Part shown: positions 41,506 to 51,971 of the stretch, piece after piece | Layout of the letters: each line of letters opens with the position of its first letter | Position numbering within the stretch: position 1 is the stretch's first letter | NCBI GenBank assembly: GCA_025765595.1 | Contig: JAIVFH010000080.1 | Location: 1-64,000 of the forward strand | DNA length: 64,000 nucleotides | Direction of reading: 5' to 3' | Source: Obelidium mucronatum | Lineage: Eukaryota > Chytridiomycota > Chytridiomycetes > Chytridiales > Chytriomycetaceae | The notes under the pieces: generated by a model | Told to the model about the DNA's origin: nothing | Seen by the model: the letters and a program-made list of their open reading frames with translations, nothing else | The model's database searches: none | Position numbers and translations under genes: made by a program

Positions 41506-42531
41506 TCATTTCCAAGTCTGCATGATTTCAAGAATCCGTGTAAACCCTGGCCGATCCCCCGGCTCCTGATCCCAACACTCTTCAATCAACGCCCAACAAT
41601 ACGCAGGCACCAGCCCTGTACTAGGCCTTGGAGGCCTATACCCTTCCACCACCCACCTCCCCACCTTCTCAACACTCGCGTGAAATACATCGTCGAAAGG
41701 GCCTTGGCCGGAGAGGACTTGGTATACTGTCATTGCAAAAGAGTAGACGTCGAAAGCGGGGGTTGGTTTGTATTTTGTTGGTGGTTGTGGTGGTGGTGGT
41801 AGCGGGGAGAAGGATTCTGGTGGGGAAAAGAGGTAATTGGGTTGTCGGCTTTGGGTTTGAATGTAAGAGGGGTGGCGGGAGATTCCTATATCTGAGATTC
41901 GCGCGTTTCCTTCTGCGTCTGGGTTTGTTTAAATTAAGGGGGGCTAGAACGTTCGGAGGTATCATAAAAACATATTACCAATCAATATGTTATCGGGTTT
42001 CAGATTCAAATGGAGTACAGGTGGACCGCCAGATATTCCGTGATGCAAGTATTTCATGGCAACCGCGACTTGTGTGATCCATTTTATCCGATCTGCGAAA
42101 CTTGCTGTACTATTGTCCCTTTTTCTTGATGATGCTGCTGCGTCTTGGTAATTCGGATACAATCGCTGATATAGACTTGTCTCCATGCGTTCCATTACAA
42201 GCACAAGGTCAGGCCGCTTGCTGTTGCTTGAGTCATCCTCACTTGACCCCCAAAGCGTTACAATGTATGGATGCTGTTTGATCCGGAGCCATGATTTTGT
42301 TTCGGCTAGTAACAAGGATCGTTCCTTCTCTGTGGCGGCGGCGGCGGCTGACGTGGATATAGATTTGACAACTACTCGGCGATGTCCCTTGGTGCCTTTC
42401 CAGATTCCATGGTGGACGATCCCGAATCCACCTGCGCCGATGGGTGCGTCTTTGTGTATTGATAGTTGAGTTTTGGGTATATGGTAGGTGGTGTTGTTGT
42501 CTGTTGTTGAAGGTGTCAGAGATCCTATCAT
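41506..42531 (-). CDS. Kinase-fold protein, predicted pseudokinase
   Basis: Two exons, 42531-41979 and 41912-41506 (66-nt intron), encode about 319 residues. The glycine loop (IGAGGFGIVHHG) and VVVKSI lysine are present, but the catalytic loop reads HLNLKPDN instead of HRDLKPxN: Arg is Leu and the catalytic Asp is Asn. The metal-binding DFG reads DIG, keeping the Asp. The C-lobe (DVYSFAMTVYQVLSGQGPF, then ECWDQEPGDRPGF) is TKL-like. It probably binds ATP or partners and acts as a scaffold rather than an enzyme. An A/T homopolymer tract lies just past its stop (41444-41503). Confidence 0.8.
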
Positions 42532-42820
42532 TTTTTTTTTGGATTATTTTTACAAGCTCACCATAACAGATAGTACTACCCTATATTCTCTTTTTTTTAA
42601 TGTAATTCTTATTTATGAAGCCAAAATATAAAACTACTGCAAGAATATGGAGGAGATACTTGCTTGAAAAGAGGGCAACTACAACAACAACAAAAAAAAA
42701 AGAACGCAAAGAAACGATAGTGTATACTTCAATAGAAATCAAATCTAAAAAAAAGACCAACAATCAAAACGACGCAATGCAAAAAACACGTCGTAAAACA
42801 TCCTCTCTCTCTCCTCCTCC

Positions 42821-43823
42821 TCACAACAACTCCACGTAATTACTTGGAATAATTCCCGAAACAACCGATCCATAAGAGTTGACGTACTGCGCCTTCCACC
42901 ATTTTCCTCTATTGTCGAGGACATCCAAGATCTGCCCTTTCGCAAAGGTGAGTTCAGTGGAGTCTTGTGGGTTGGCAGTGTACGGGTGGATCGCACGGAC
43001 ACGGGCAACCACGTGTGGAGCAGCGTTGGCGGCTGGAACTGGTGGTGGAGTGGAGTTGACGGGGGAACCGACAGGTGGGTAGGTTGCATAAGAATTGTTG
43101 ACGTCAATTGATTGCTCGGCTGGGACTTCCTTCTTGGTGAATGTTGGGAGTTGGATAGATGGGAAAGAGAACTTGAATCCACCGCCGCCGCCTCCGTTGG
43201 AAGCCGCAGCAGCGGCATCTTCTGCTTGCTTTTGTTCAATCAAGGCAGTGACTGGACTCGGTTTCTACCGGATCCGAAACGAATAATCCAGAAAATGAAG
43301 ATGAAGGCCTGGAAAATGGATCCAGCCGCAATGAATCCGTAGGCTGTGGTGGAAGAGCTGGAGGCAAAGAAGGAGGATGCCTTGGTCACTTGGATCGAAG
43401 AGTCAGTGAGACCAACGAGGAAGTTGAATCCGATTGCGACAAATGCAACAATCTGTTTTTGTTGGTAGGGTTTAGGTCAATTTGATTTGGACATGTGGTG
43501 ATGCAATTTAAGAGCAGCACGGCCAACTCCGACAAAAGATCACACAGAGGTACTCACAGCAATGCGGTGCTCTTCGGTCTGGTGGAATGCAATCAATCCG
43601 AGGACGGAAAGAATGACAACGAGGAGGTAAAAGAGCTCAAAGCCAACAATGCCTCCAGCTCCAGCGATACAGACTCCAATGAACATCAGCAACCAGCCAA
43701 ACTATAGCGATCATGAAAGTTAGAAACAGATGGGCTCTTGTAGATTGAAGTGCTTCTTACAGCGGCGACTCCCGCACTGGCCAGTGTGGGGACCTTCATG
43801 AGTTGTGTCTTGTCGAAAGCCAT
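42821..43823 (-). CDS. SHO1: Sho1-type osmosensor: four membrane segments and SH3 domain
   Basis: Three exons: 43823-43761, 43701-43558, 43452-42821. The first 150 residues hold four hydrophobic segments (LLMFIGVCIAGAGGIVGF; LFYLLVVILSVLGLIAF; IVAFVAIGFNFLVGL; IAAGSIFQAFIFIFWII). After a linker comes an SH3 domain (ARVRAIHPYTANPQDSTELT ... WWKAQY ... GIIPSNYVELL) at the C-terminus. This layout is that of Sho1, which recruits the HOG MAP-kinase pathway at the plasma membrane. Total exon length is one base short of a multiple of three; an A missing from the GGTAGAAACC run near 43270 would restore the frame (about 279 residues). Confidence 0.88.
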
Positions 43824-43987
43824 TTTGGTTGCACAGTGAAAAAATGAAACAAGTCCTCACTTGCACACAAACAACAAACAAAATTTCATCTGACATGAAC
43901 GCGGGTGTAATCCACGTCGAGTATTTTACAAGCATCTGAAGAGTGCATACTGTCGAATTTCTGTTTTTATAACTAAGTACAAGCTAG

Positions 43988-44686
43988 CTATTCCGATGCA
44001 ACCTTCTGCTTCTTTGCCGCGGCCCTCCTCGCAACTCGCTCGAAGCCCGAATCATCTCGATCACCGCCGCCGCCCAGACGCGCCAGGGTTGCTTCGGCGG
44101 ACAATCTTCTTGATGTCCAGCGCAAAGCCAGCGACCATGAAGAACACGCTTTCGCACTCTGGCCGGCGGCCAATGTCCTGCAGCACGCGGCCGTTCACGT
44201 CTCTGAAGACGCGGCTCACTTTCGCGTCCGGACACGTGGCCAGGCCGACTTCGTTCGCGACGAGCACGACCGTCTTTTCCTCGGGCGCGCATCTTGTCGA
44301 GGAAGCGGCGCATCTCGGCGCGCGCGGCGGCGTCGACGGTCTGCGCCCAGCGCACGGCGGCGGCGTCGACGGCCTCGTCCGCCGGCCAGCCGCACGCCGC
44401 CATCACGTGCGTCAGCCACAGCGTCAGGCAGTCGACGAGCACAGCGCCGAACCCGAACGTGTCGACGCCGCTCAGCGCCGCCCCGCCGCACTCCGCCGTC
44501 GTCCACGCGCCGGCCCGTCCGCTCGCGGTCGCGGACGTGCGTCTCGATGCGCGCTGCCATCTCCGCGTCGCTGCGCTGCGCTGTCGCTATGTACAGCAGC
44601 CGCTCGTTCGCGGACTCAGCCAGCCGCTCCGCGAACGTGCTCTTGCCGCTGCGCGCCCCGCCGACAACGAGGACTACTCGGGACAT
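43988..44686 (-). CDS. CobU/CobP-like adenosylcobinamide kinase/guanylyltransferase, frameshifted
   Basis: The start (MSRVVLVVGGARSGKSTFAE) carries the P-loop in the CobU wording, followed by LLYIATAQRSDAEMAARIETH. Then in other frames VLVDCLTLWLTHVMA and VLVANEVGLATCPDAKVSRVFRD complete the family pattern. Two shifts within GC runs (near 44510 and 44285) separate the three pieces, and the exact C-terminus is uncertain. In bacteria this enzyme salvages cobinamide for vitamin B12. The gene is strikingly GC-rich compared with its neighbours. A CobU homologue is unusual for a fungus; horizontal transfer is possible. Confidence 0.7.
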
Positions 44687-44788
44687 TTTTCTTTCTTTTT
44701 TTTGGGTTGTTTTTTTGAGTGCTTTTGGTGACTCATCCTGCCGTTTTATACTCTGAATCATAATCAAAACTCGATTTTCAGTGTCATC

Positions 44789-44862
44789 GCCTCCTTAGCT
44801 CAGTTGGTCAGATCGCCTGCCTAGTAAGCAGGAAGTCAGCGGTTCAAATCCGCTAGGAGGCA
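44789..44862 (+). tRNA. tRNA-Thr (AGT)
   Basis: A complete cloverleaf: acceptor GCCTCCT/AGGAGGC with discriminator A, D arm AGCTCAGTTGGTCAGATCGC, anticodon stem CCTGC/GCAGG with loop CTAGTAA (anticodon AGT), T arm AGCGG TTCAAAT CCGCT. No intron. Both internal promoter boxes are good. Confidence 0.93.
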
Positions 44863-45133
44863 CTCCGCTATCCCTTTTCTAATCTTTGGGTTGTGTGATT
44901 GGTATGTGAGTCTCAACGTTACTTGTATCAGTCGTTTTGAAGAATCCTGTCATTTGGTTTGTGCATTCAAGTTGAGTTCAGCATGTCAAGTTTTTCAAAA
45001 CAAATGAACTGAACAACAATGATTCATTTAATCTGTTGACAAAGCTGTCAAAGTTCAACGCGAAAAACAAAGAACCTACACATTTTTCCAGTTCACAGAA
45101 AAAAACACGGAAACTCTGACAAGAATAGTGCAC

Positions 45134-45578
45134 ATGCATTCAACAAGTATAGTCGCTGCTCTATTGATCCTGGTTTCCATGCTCCTGGGTCCAGTGAACG
45201 CCACCCTCGAAGCCAGAGGAATATCAACATCGCGTTGCGGATTCACATGGACAGACGCCAACAAACAGTGCCGCCCCTAGCTGCAACAAAAACTCTGACT
45301 GTGGATGGACTCAAAGTTGCTACTTTAACCTCGCACAAGCTCCGTGCACCGGCTGGTCAAAATCCCGTTGTGGTGTCAACAAGAACGATGCCAACTCTGT
45401 AAACAGCTGTCCCTTCGCGTGTACCAAAGATGCGGACTGTAATTGGAACGGAGGGCCTCAAAAATGTTATTTCAACTTGGATACAGATGTTTGTAGTGGT
45501 GAGAATCACGGTGGTTGGAGAAATGGTTGGATTTGTAACTATATTCGTCAATTGACGGGTTTATGTCCTCCACCTTGA
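45134..45578 (+). CDS. Secreted Cys-rich protein, member 1 (one frameshift)
   Basis: A signal peptide (IVAALLILVSMLLGPVNA) precedes two modules with the pattern RCG-x3-W/N-x-DAN-x3-C-x3-C-x4-DC. The frame breaks at TGCCGCCCCTAGCTGC (about 45273-45288), where one base too many creates a stop; removing it gives CRPSCNKNSDC as in the paralogues. The end CSGENHGGWRNGWIC is shared with member 2. About 147 residues if corrected. The family is not one I can name; extracellular and disulfide-rich. Confidence 0.6.
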
Positions 45579-45726
45579 AGTTTTTTATCTAACTGGTCTT
45601 CTTATAACAATTCCTTTTAAAAGCTCGTTTAAAAATAATTAATAAGATATGTTGTTGCTTTCGTGGCGGTGTTTTCATGTTTTTTAAAGTCCGAATAGTC
45701 AATATACCTGTCAAAAACCAAAAACA

Positions 45727-46360
45727 ATGCAGAACAACGCCATTCCTCCTCCTTCTTGCCAGTCGCCTTCATCTCTCAACCTGCTTCAACCAGTCCCATC
45801 TCAGAACGCGTCATTAAACCCAGAGACATGTCAAGCACACGTTGTGGTGCCAATTGGGAAGACGCGAACCGCCAATGCCGGCCAAGCTGCGCTTCCAACG
45901 CAGACTGCAACTGGCCCCATCAATGCCACAGTAACATCGCACTAGCGCCATGCTCGGGATGGTCGAAATCTCGGTGTGGCTTAGATCGCGATGATGCAAA
46001 CACGGTCGACAACTGCGCGTTGGCGTGTACCAAAGATTCAGATTGTAACTTGGAATAGGAGATTCTAGAATGACGTGTCATTTTGGGTTGGAACACGGAT
46101 GTGTGTAGTGGAGAGAATCATGGGGGGTGGAGGAATGGTTATGTTTGTTCGCTTATTAACTTGATTACGGGGACTGTGTCATTAATGTTTTCCTTCTCCC
46201 TACTTTTCTTTTTTTTGTGTGCTTGTATTCACCGTGTTGATGGAAATAATAAAGAGTTGTGGACACACCAACACGAACAAACACACACACTCTCTCTCTT
46301 TAACGAATTCGACTGTAAGGAATTGTATTACTGTCCATGGTTAATTTGTGTTACTGTTCA
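45727..46360 (+). pseudogene. Secreted Cys-rich protein, member 2 (broken)
   Basis: A possible signal sequence (TPFLLLLASRL) lies in one frame. The module STRCGANWEDANRQCRPSC...DC and a second module KSRCGLDRDDAN follow in another. In-frame stops after DCNLE interrupt the shared end CSGENHGGWRNGYVC (about 46103-46150). It is a close paralogue of the gene at 45134 and probably a pseudogene. Confidence 0.5.
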
Positions 46361-46617
46361 TGGTTAGTTGCTCGAGTGGCGCCCCAGAATTGGAATTCGG
46401 TGGTCACTTTCTTTGTGTCAAAACAAAAGTAAGCAAACGACGCGATGCAGTTGTTTTTCATGCGGGAATACTCCCTATTCGCAATTAGTTTTATAGAGAT
46501 CTGATATTATTTTATCGATTTTCCTCATATTTTCCAAGTGTGTCTTTCAAACTCCGCTGCTGGAAAGCTGTCAGTCAGCTTCCGAAAAAAAAGAGCAATC
46601 AAAAAAAGAAATAACCA
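46361..46617. other. Intergenic, no feature seen
   Basis: Spacer between Cys-rich gene members 2 and 3. It probably holds the promoter of member 3, but no specific site can be supported. Confidence 0.4.
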
Positions 46618-47328
46618 ATGCAGCTTTTCGCTACTCTTTTGATTACCTACATCATATTCACTCCTAGCGCCGCGCTAGGCGATCACGCCCACGACACACC
46701 AGCCACAGCGTCCTCTATTCGCTGCGGCCTCAACTTTGACGACGCAAACAACAGCTGCGGACCCACATGCAGCACCAACATTGCCTGCCCCTCCGGTCTA
46801 TCTTGCCACACCGGCCTCAAAGTGGATATCTGTGACCCCCGGAACGACCCCAGCAGGTTTTCTGGCCAACTCACGTCGCGCTGTGGGTATTCTTGGGACG
46901 ATGCAAACGACAGTTGTCGTCATATTTGTTCAGATGCGAATGGGTACAGGTGTCCGAATCAACAGACTTGTTATGGGAATTTGAAGAATTTGAGGGTTTG
47001 TTGGGAGAATCGTAAGAACTCGGATTGGTATGATCGTCATCGTGGTGGCGGTGGTGGTGACGGGGACAATCGCGATGATGATGGTGACCGTAATCGCGGA
47101 AACGGTGGTGGTGGTGGTGGCCGTGGTGATGTTTCTGGTCCATGGCGCTGTGGTCGGACATGGACAGACGCCAATCGTTTTTGTGGACAGACTTGTTTTG
47201 GTGTGAATGACAACAGTTGTCCAGCAAGAGAGCAGTGTTTTGGGAATCTGAATGCGAGAGATTGTTCAGTGAATGGCTCTACTGGAAACTGTCCGTGGTG
47301 GGCCAGGTGGATTGGGGTCTCTTGTTGA
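46618..47328 (+). CDS. Secreted Cys-rich protein, member 3 (intact, three modules)
   Basis: A single-exon 236-residue protein with a clear signal peptide (ATLLITYIIFTPSAALG). It has three RCG-x-x-W/F-x-DAN-x3-C-x3-C modules at about residues 38-80, 90-130 and 178-222. Modules 2 and 3 are separated by a Gly/Asp/Arg-rich low-complexity linker. A QTCYGNL/EQCFGNL element recurs in modules 2 and 3. It reads like a secreted binding protein. It is the only unbroken multi-module copy in the cluster. Confidence 0.7.
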   Translation: MQLFATLLITYIIFTPSAALGDHAHDTPATASSIRCGLNFDDANNSCGPTCSTNIACPSGLSCHTGLKVDICDPRNDPSRFSGQLTSRCGYSWDDANDSCRHICSDANGYRCPNQQTCYGNLKNLRVCWENRKNSDWYDRHRGGGGGDGDNRDDDGDRNRGNGGGGGGRGDVSGPWRCGRTWTDANRFCGQTCFGVNDNSCPAREQCFGNLNARDCSVNGSTGNCPWWARWIGVSC

Positions 47329-47518
47329 TTCTGGTTTTTTTTTTTTTAACTGCCCATCATTTATTTAAATTATGAGTCATTGTTTGTTTTTTTCGCAGTG
47401 AATAAAGATAGTTTTTATGTGCAGATGCCTTCTTCGATGCTTACAAAAAAGGGTGAGTCAAGCTGCTTATATTTTTAAAGTCCGACCAAAACAAAAGCGC
47501 AGCTGTCCATTGACCGTC

Positions 47519-47854
47519 ATGACTTCCAAAGCGTGTATTCTTCTCCTTCTAGTCTTCCTCTATTCGCATGTATTTGTCTTTGGAGCACCGACATATGACT
47601 GGAATGCCGACAGCAAATACGGAAACAACGGCTACTCCCAGGCTACTTACTCGCGACGATGCGGAAGAACACGTGAAGATGCACAGTGTCGATGTGGTGA
47701 CTACTGCACGCCAGCAGGCCGCGTTTGTAGAATCAGGGGAGAATCTTGTTTCGAACACTTGGACCCCTCCACTTGCTCAGGTTTGAGTGAAAGCAGCAAT
47801 AATCCTGGAACGTCTTCGTACTGCTTTTGGCGACTGTTTGGCGCGAATTGCTGA
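47519..47854 (+). CDS. Secreted Cys-rich protein, member 4
   Basis: 111 residues. The signal peptide (ILLLLVFLYSHVFVFGAP) is followed by one diverged module (RRCGRTREDAQCRCGDYC, then SCFEHLDPSTC). The end (YCFWRLFGANC) parallels the WWARWIGVSC end of member 3. It lies just 55 bp before the ubiquitin protease start. Confidence 0.65.
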   Translation: MTSKACILLLLVFLYSHVFVFGAPTYDWNADSKYGNNGYSQATYSRRCGRTREDAQCRCGDYCTPAGRVCRIRGESCFEHLDPSTCSGLSESSNNPGTSSYCFWRLFGANC

Positions 47855-47909
47855 TGTTTATAAGTTTACTTTCTTTTTTTTCAATAAACTTTGTTTTTCA
47901 ATAAAATCA

Positions 47910-50900
47910 ATGTTCGAACAAGGCTCTCTTGCTGCTGCTGTGGCGATAGACAAAGGCCTGGATTCGCCAACCTTCCCTCGCCGGCAGAGTCTCCTGAAGA
48001 AACGAGCGGAAACAAATCTGGTGAACGCTGGCTCAGATTATGCAGTGAAGGCGTTGGGGGAGTGAGTGCTTGATTCTGTCGTTTCAAGAAAGACGTATAC
48101 CAAACCAGAAAGTAAAAAACAGGATCGCCTCGCTGCCGCCCGAACTTCGTATAATACTTCCAGTGAACTCCATGGGCTGTCAACAAGACCCAGACTCTGT
48201 GTTTCTATGGTTTCATCCATGCTGTTGGTTGAAAGTAGCTGTAACTGCATCCAACGAATCAGATCCACCTTCCATCACCGCTTCTGAAAGTATTGAGCTT
48301 CCTTTAAGTCAACATACTACTGCTGGTCATGTGTTGGATGCCTTGGTTGCATTGGGTTTTGACCGTCCTGCTTTACCACAACCAACTCACAACGACGAGG
48401 AGGCAAAGGAAATCTGGCGATTTGTTCACATGGAATACGCCCGTCTTGATTCGGAGTCTGAAGAAGAGAAGCCGGGCCTGAGCTTATCGTTTCAGTCAAG
48501 ATCCATTAACCCATCCATCACCTGTATGCCCATGTATCAGCTTCTGGGACTCAATGTTGAAGAGGTGGTTGATTCTTTGGATGGACGGAATATTTGGTTT
48601 TTGGTTTTGCTCCGAGTTTCTAGCTGTATTGAGGGTGCATCGCAATCAGTTGAAATCGAAGCAAAAGAAGATCCGCCCTATCGCGCCATGAGTGAAGCAT
48701 CTTCTGTGTCAACAGTTTTTGAACCTGCGACATCTTTCGGTATTGAACTTCCGCATGAGAAAGAAAGTATCCCCACGCAAAAGGAAGCCGCAATGACGGT
48801 GGTTGAGCCAGTTGTAGAAGATACCCAAATTATACAAGAACTACGCAAACCCGAATCACCACATGGTATCGTCGGTCTTTTTAATCTCGGGAATACTTGC
48901 TATTTCAACTCTGCTCTTCAATGCCTCATTCAAACTCCCGACCTGGTGCATTACTTTCTGACAACTGTTTTCAAGACGCCTGAGCTTGCGGTGGATACTA
49001 TCTGGGCGAAACTTTACGAATCAAATACTCCTACATCATTGCAAGAAACGTTTGCAGAGAAGGAGTTGTTGATGCAATGGTGTCGGGATTTAAATCTTTC
49101 GAATCCGCTGGGATCTAAAAGAGGAGGGGTGGCAAGAACATTTGCAGCCGTATTGAAACGAGTTTGGGTAACGAAAGCAAAAGCCATGGCACAAATCCGG
49201 TTAAAGCGATCTGAAAATAGCTCCAGTACATTAAACAGTAACTTCAGTAGCTACAGCAACAACTCAATGGAAAACTTATCCAATCCTTTTGGACCCAAAA
49301 TGCTCAAAGAAGCCGTCGCGCAATTCAATGAGAGTTTTGCTGGATTCGATCAGCAGGATTCTCAAGAGTTATTGCAAGTTTTATTGGATGCTTTGTATGA
49401 AGACTTGAAGCCAAATCATCCTTCTCCAACACCTCTCGGTATTTCGGAGCTCTCTCTTGATCCGGCGTGTAATGCGGAGACTAGTCCAGCACCAACACCT
49501 CCCGCCTCTTCTCCTATCGCCAAAATCTTCCAAGGATGTATGAAATCATACATAAAGTGCACGGACTGCAGTTTCGTCAGCACGAAAATAGATCCTTACA
49601 CTCTACTCAGTGTTCCTATCGCAAATGGCACTGACGGACCTTGTCGACCACCCCGCATCACAACTACAATCATTTCATCAGCACTACATACACCTGGATT
49701 TCTGAAACTACGAGTCCCGATTGAAAGTGACTGGACCATTCTAGAATTTAAAAAATACATGGCTGATCGATTGGAGTACTCTGATAAAACAAAATCCAAC
49801 TTGAAAAATGCCGTGCTGGTGTATGAAGTGCATCGTGGGAAGATTACACGAATTTATGATGATTGGGAAGTAGCTTCACAAATTGTGCCTGATTTCGAGT
49901 CTCCTCTTGATTCCTTGAATGGAGTCGTTGTGGCTGAAATCAATGCGAAGGTTGGCTGGGTTCATATTCCAGTGTATTTCGGAATCAACGAGAAACTTGG
50001 GGCGATTCCTATTTGGGTCGCAGTGCCTCGCGAATTTTCTCTTGGGCTGACGCTACCCGATTTCATGGATTTTTTGCGCCCTGCTGACTACAGAAAGGCA
50101 TTTTTTGTTAAAGAAATGAATCAGCTTGGTTGGTGGCTTTACAATCGCATCATCAGCTTTTTTGCAAAGTCTGGCCTCTCGAGCTTTCCGTTGTACTGCC
50201 GGAAATCATCGGCTGCGGACCTCGATGGCGAAAAATTGATGGAGTTCCTCTGTTCTGATAATGGAACGGAATTCCTGGAAGACATCAGGGAGAAATTCCT
50301 CTTCAACTTGCCAAGTGATCTTCCTGGTGAATTAGTGGTTGTGGAAAGGTTGTTTAACATTGATATCTGGAGGGGATCTGCTTCTGCCACCTCAGTTTCT
50401 GATAAGGACGAGTTTTTGAAGTTTGGTTACCGCAACGTTCGCAGACGGACGGTTTATCCACCGAATTTATTGCCTGAAATCACTGTAGATCCGCAGAATC
50501 ATCAACTCATTGAGGTTTTAGAGAAGGTCTTTAATTTAGACGACGATTACCGTGGAACGGCATTTGAAATAAGCTTGGAAGAATGTATGGTTCCTAAGAT
50601 GCCCAAGGCTCGGTATGATCATGCGGGTTCTATGGATGGAGAAGTGTTGCTAGTTTTGGAAATGGAGGAAGGCATTTTTGATTTGCTTTTTGGATCTAAT
50701 TTCCAGGTTTGGGCTTTTGGTGAATGAGTTGATTTATCTAATATGGGTTTTTGCAGCCGCGTTTGGATGATTCTATGTTTGAAACGATCTCGCAATCTGA
50801 CGGCGAAACAACCCCGTGTTACACTCTGGATAATTGTCTCCAAGAGTTTCTGAAAGAAGAGTTGATGAGTACGGAGGATTTATGGTACTGCCCCGAATGC

Positions 50901-51903
50901 AAAACACGAAAGCAAATTGTAAAGAAGCTTGACTTGGAATCGACGCCAGAGGTATTGAAGAAGTTTCTGTGTTTGTGTTTTGTCCTAATTCTGTTGTGAC
51001 TGACAGGTTTTGATTTTCCATTTAAAACGGTTTTCGAGCTCGGGTGGTGGATTTAGAAATAGTGCGTCACGGAAAATTAAGGCGTTAGTTGAGTTTCCAT
51101 TGATGGGGTTGGATGTATCGGCATTCATGAGTCCACAAGGCCAACCTCAAAAGCTATTACCACCATCACTTCAATCTCAAATTTATGATCTCTACGCCGT
51201 TTCCAACCATATTGGTGGACTTGGCGGTGGCCATTACACGGCTTGTGTCAAGTCAATTGAAAATGGGAAGTGGTATGACATGGATGACGACCGGGTAACC
51301 GAGATTGCTGAAGATTCAGTTATGACAAGTGACGCGTATTTGTTGTTTTACAAGCGAAGATGTCAGAATGAGGATGCGGCTGCCGAGAAAAAGCACCTGT
51401 TTTGGGAAACATGGGAGGACATGGTGCGATACGGAGAATTAATGATTGCAAGAAAAGCGGTTGCAATGGAGGAAAAGGAAGAACATGCTGTTGCAGGGGT
51501 TGATTGTACACCTGCTGTTCATAGTCGATATGTGTCATCAAATGCTTCTGTTTACTCAGAAAGTGGTAATGCTGTGGAAAGCGCGTCTTTGGTGCGGGGG
51601 ACACAGCGTGACATCGAGGATGACGTCGGATCTTCGAAACGTGCCAAACTGTCTTCTGATATTGAAGACTCTCATCGGTCGAATCAAACTAGTTTGTCTG
51701 CAAGTATTATGCAAAGCGGAATATCTAGTCCCATTGAGCAACTGAATCATCAACCTGACACTGCACGAAATGTGGACGCGAAGGTTGTGATTCGAGTTCT
51801 TGAAGCTAATGATCAGGTCATGACAGAGTCTAACGAAGCTGGGGGGTCGGTCAGTCCAGGAGGGTCAACGGGAAAACGAACGCGACTACCTTCCGGCGTG
51901 TAA
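47910..51903 (+). CDS. Ubiquitin-specific protease (USP4/11/15, Ubp12-like)
   Basis: Exons 47910-48061, 48123-50706, 50757-50951 and 51007-51903 join in phase (1275 residues; introns 50-61 nt). The catalytic Cys box GLFNLGNTCYFNSALQC is at about residue 310. AGFDQQDSQELLQVLLDALYEDL follows, a Cys-x2-Cys pair (KCTDCSF; WYCPECKTRK) frames the fingers, and the catalytic His is in GGGHYTACVK at about residue 1053 with a DDDRV block. A large insert splits the catalytic domain, as in the USP4/15 group. The N-terminus (LPLSQHTTAGHVLDALVALGF) is ubiquitin-like. It should remove ubiquitin from substrates. Confidence 0.92.
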
Positions 51904-51971
51904 TTTATTTGATATTGTGGAATTATTTTGCAAATTGAAACAAAGATATAATTTTAATGGGCGTCCTTTTG

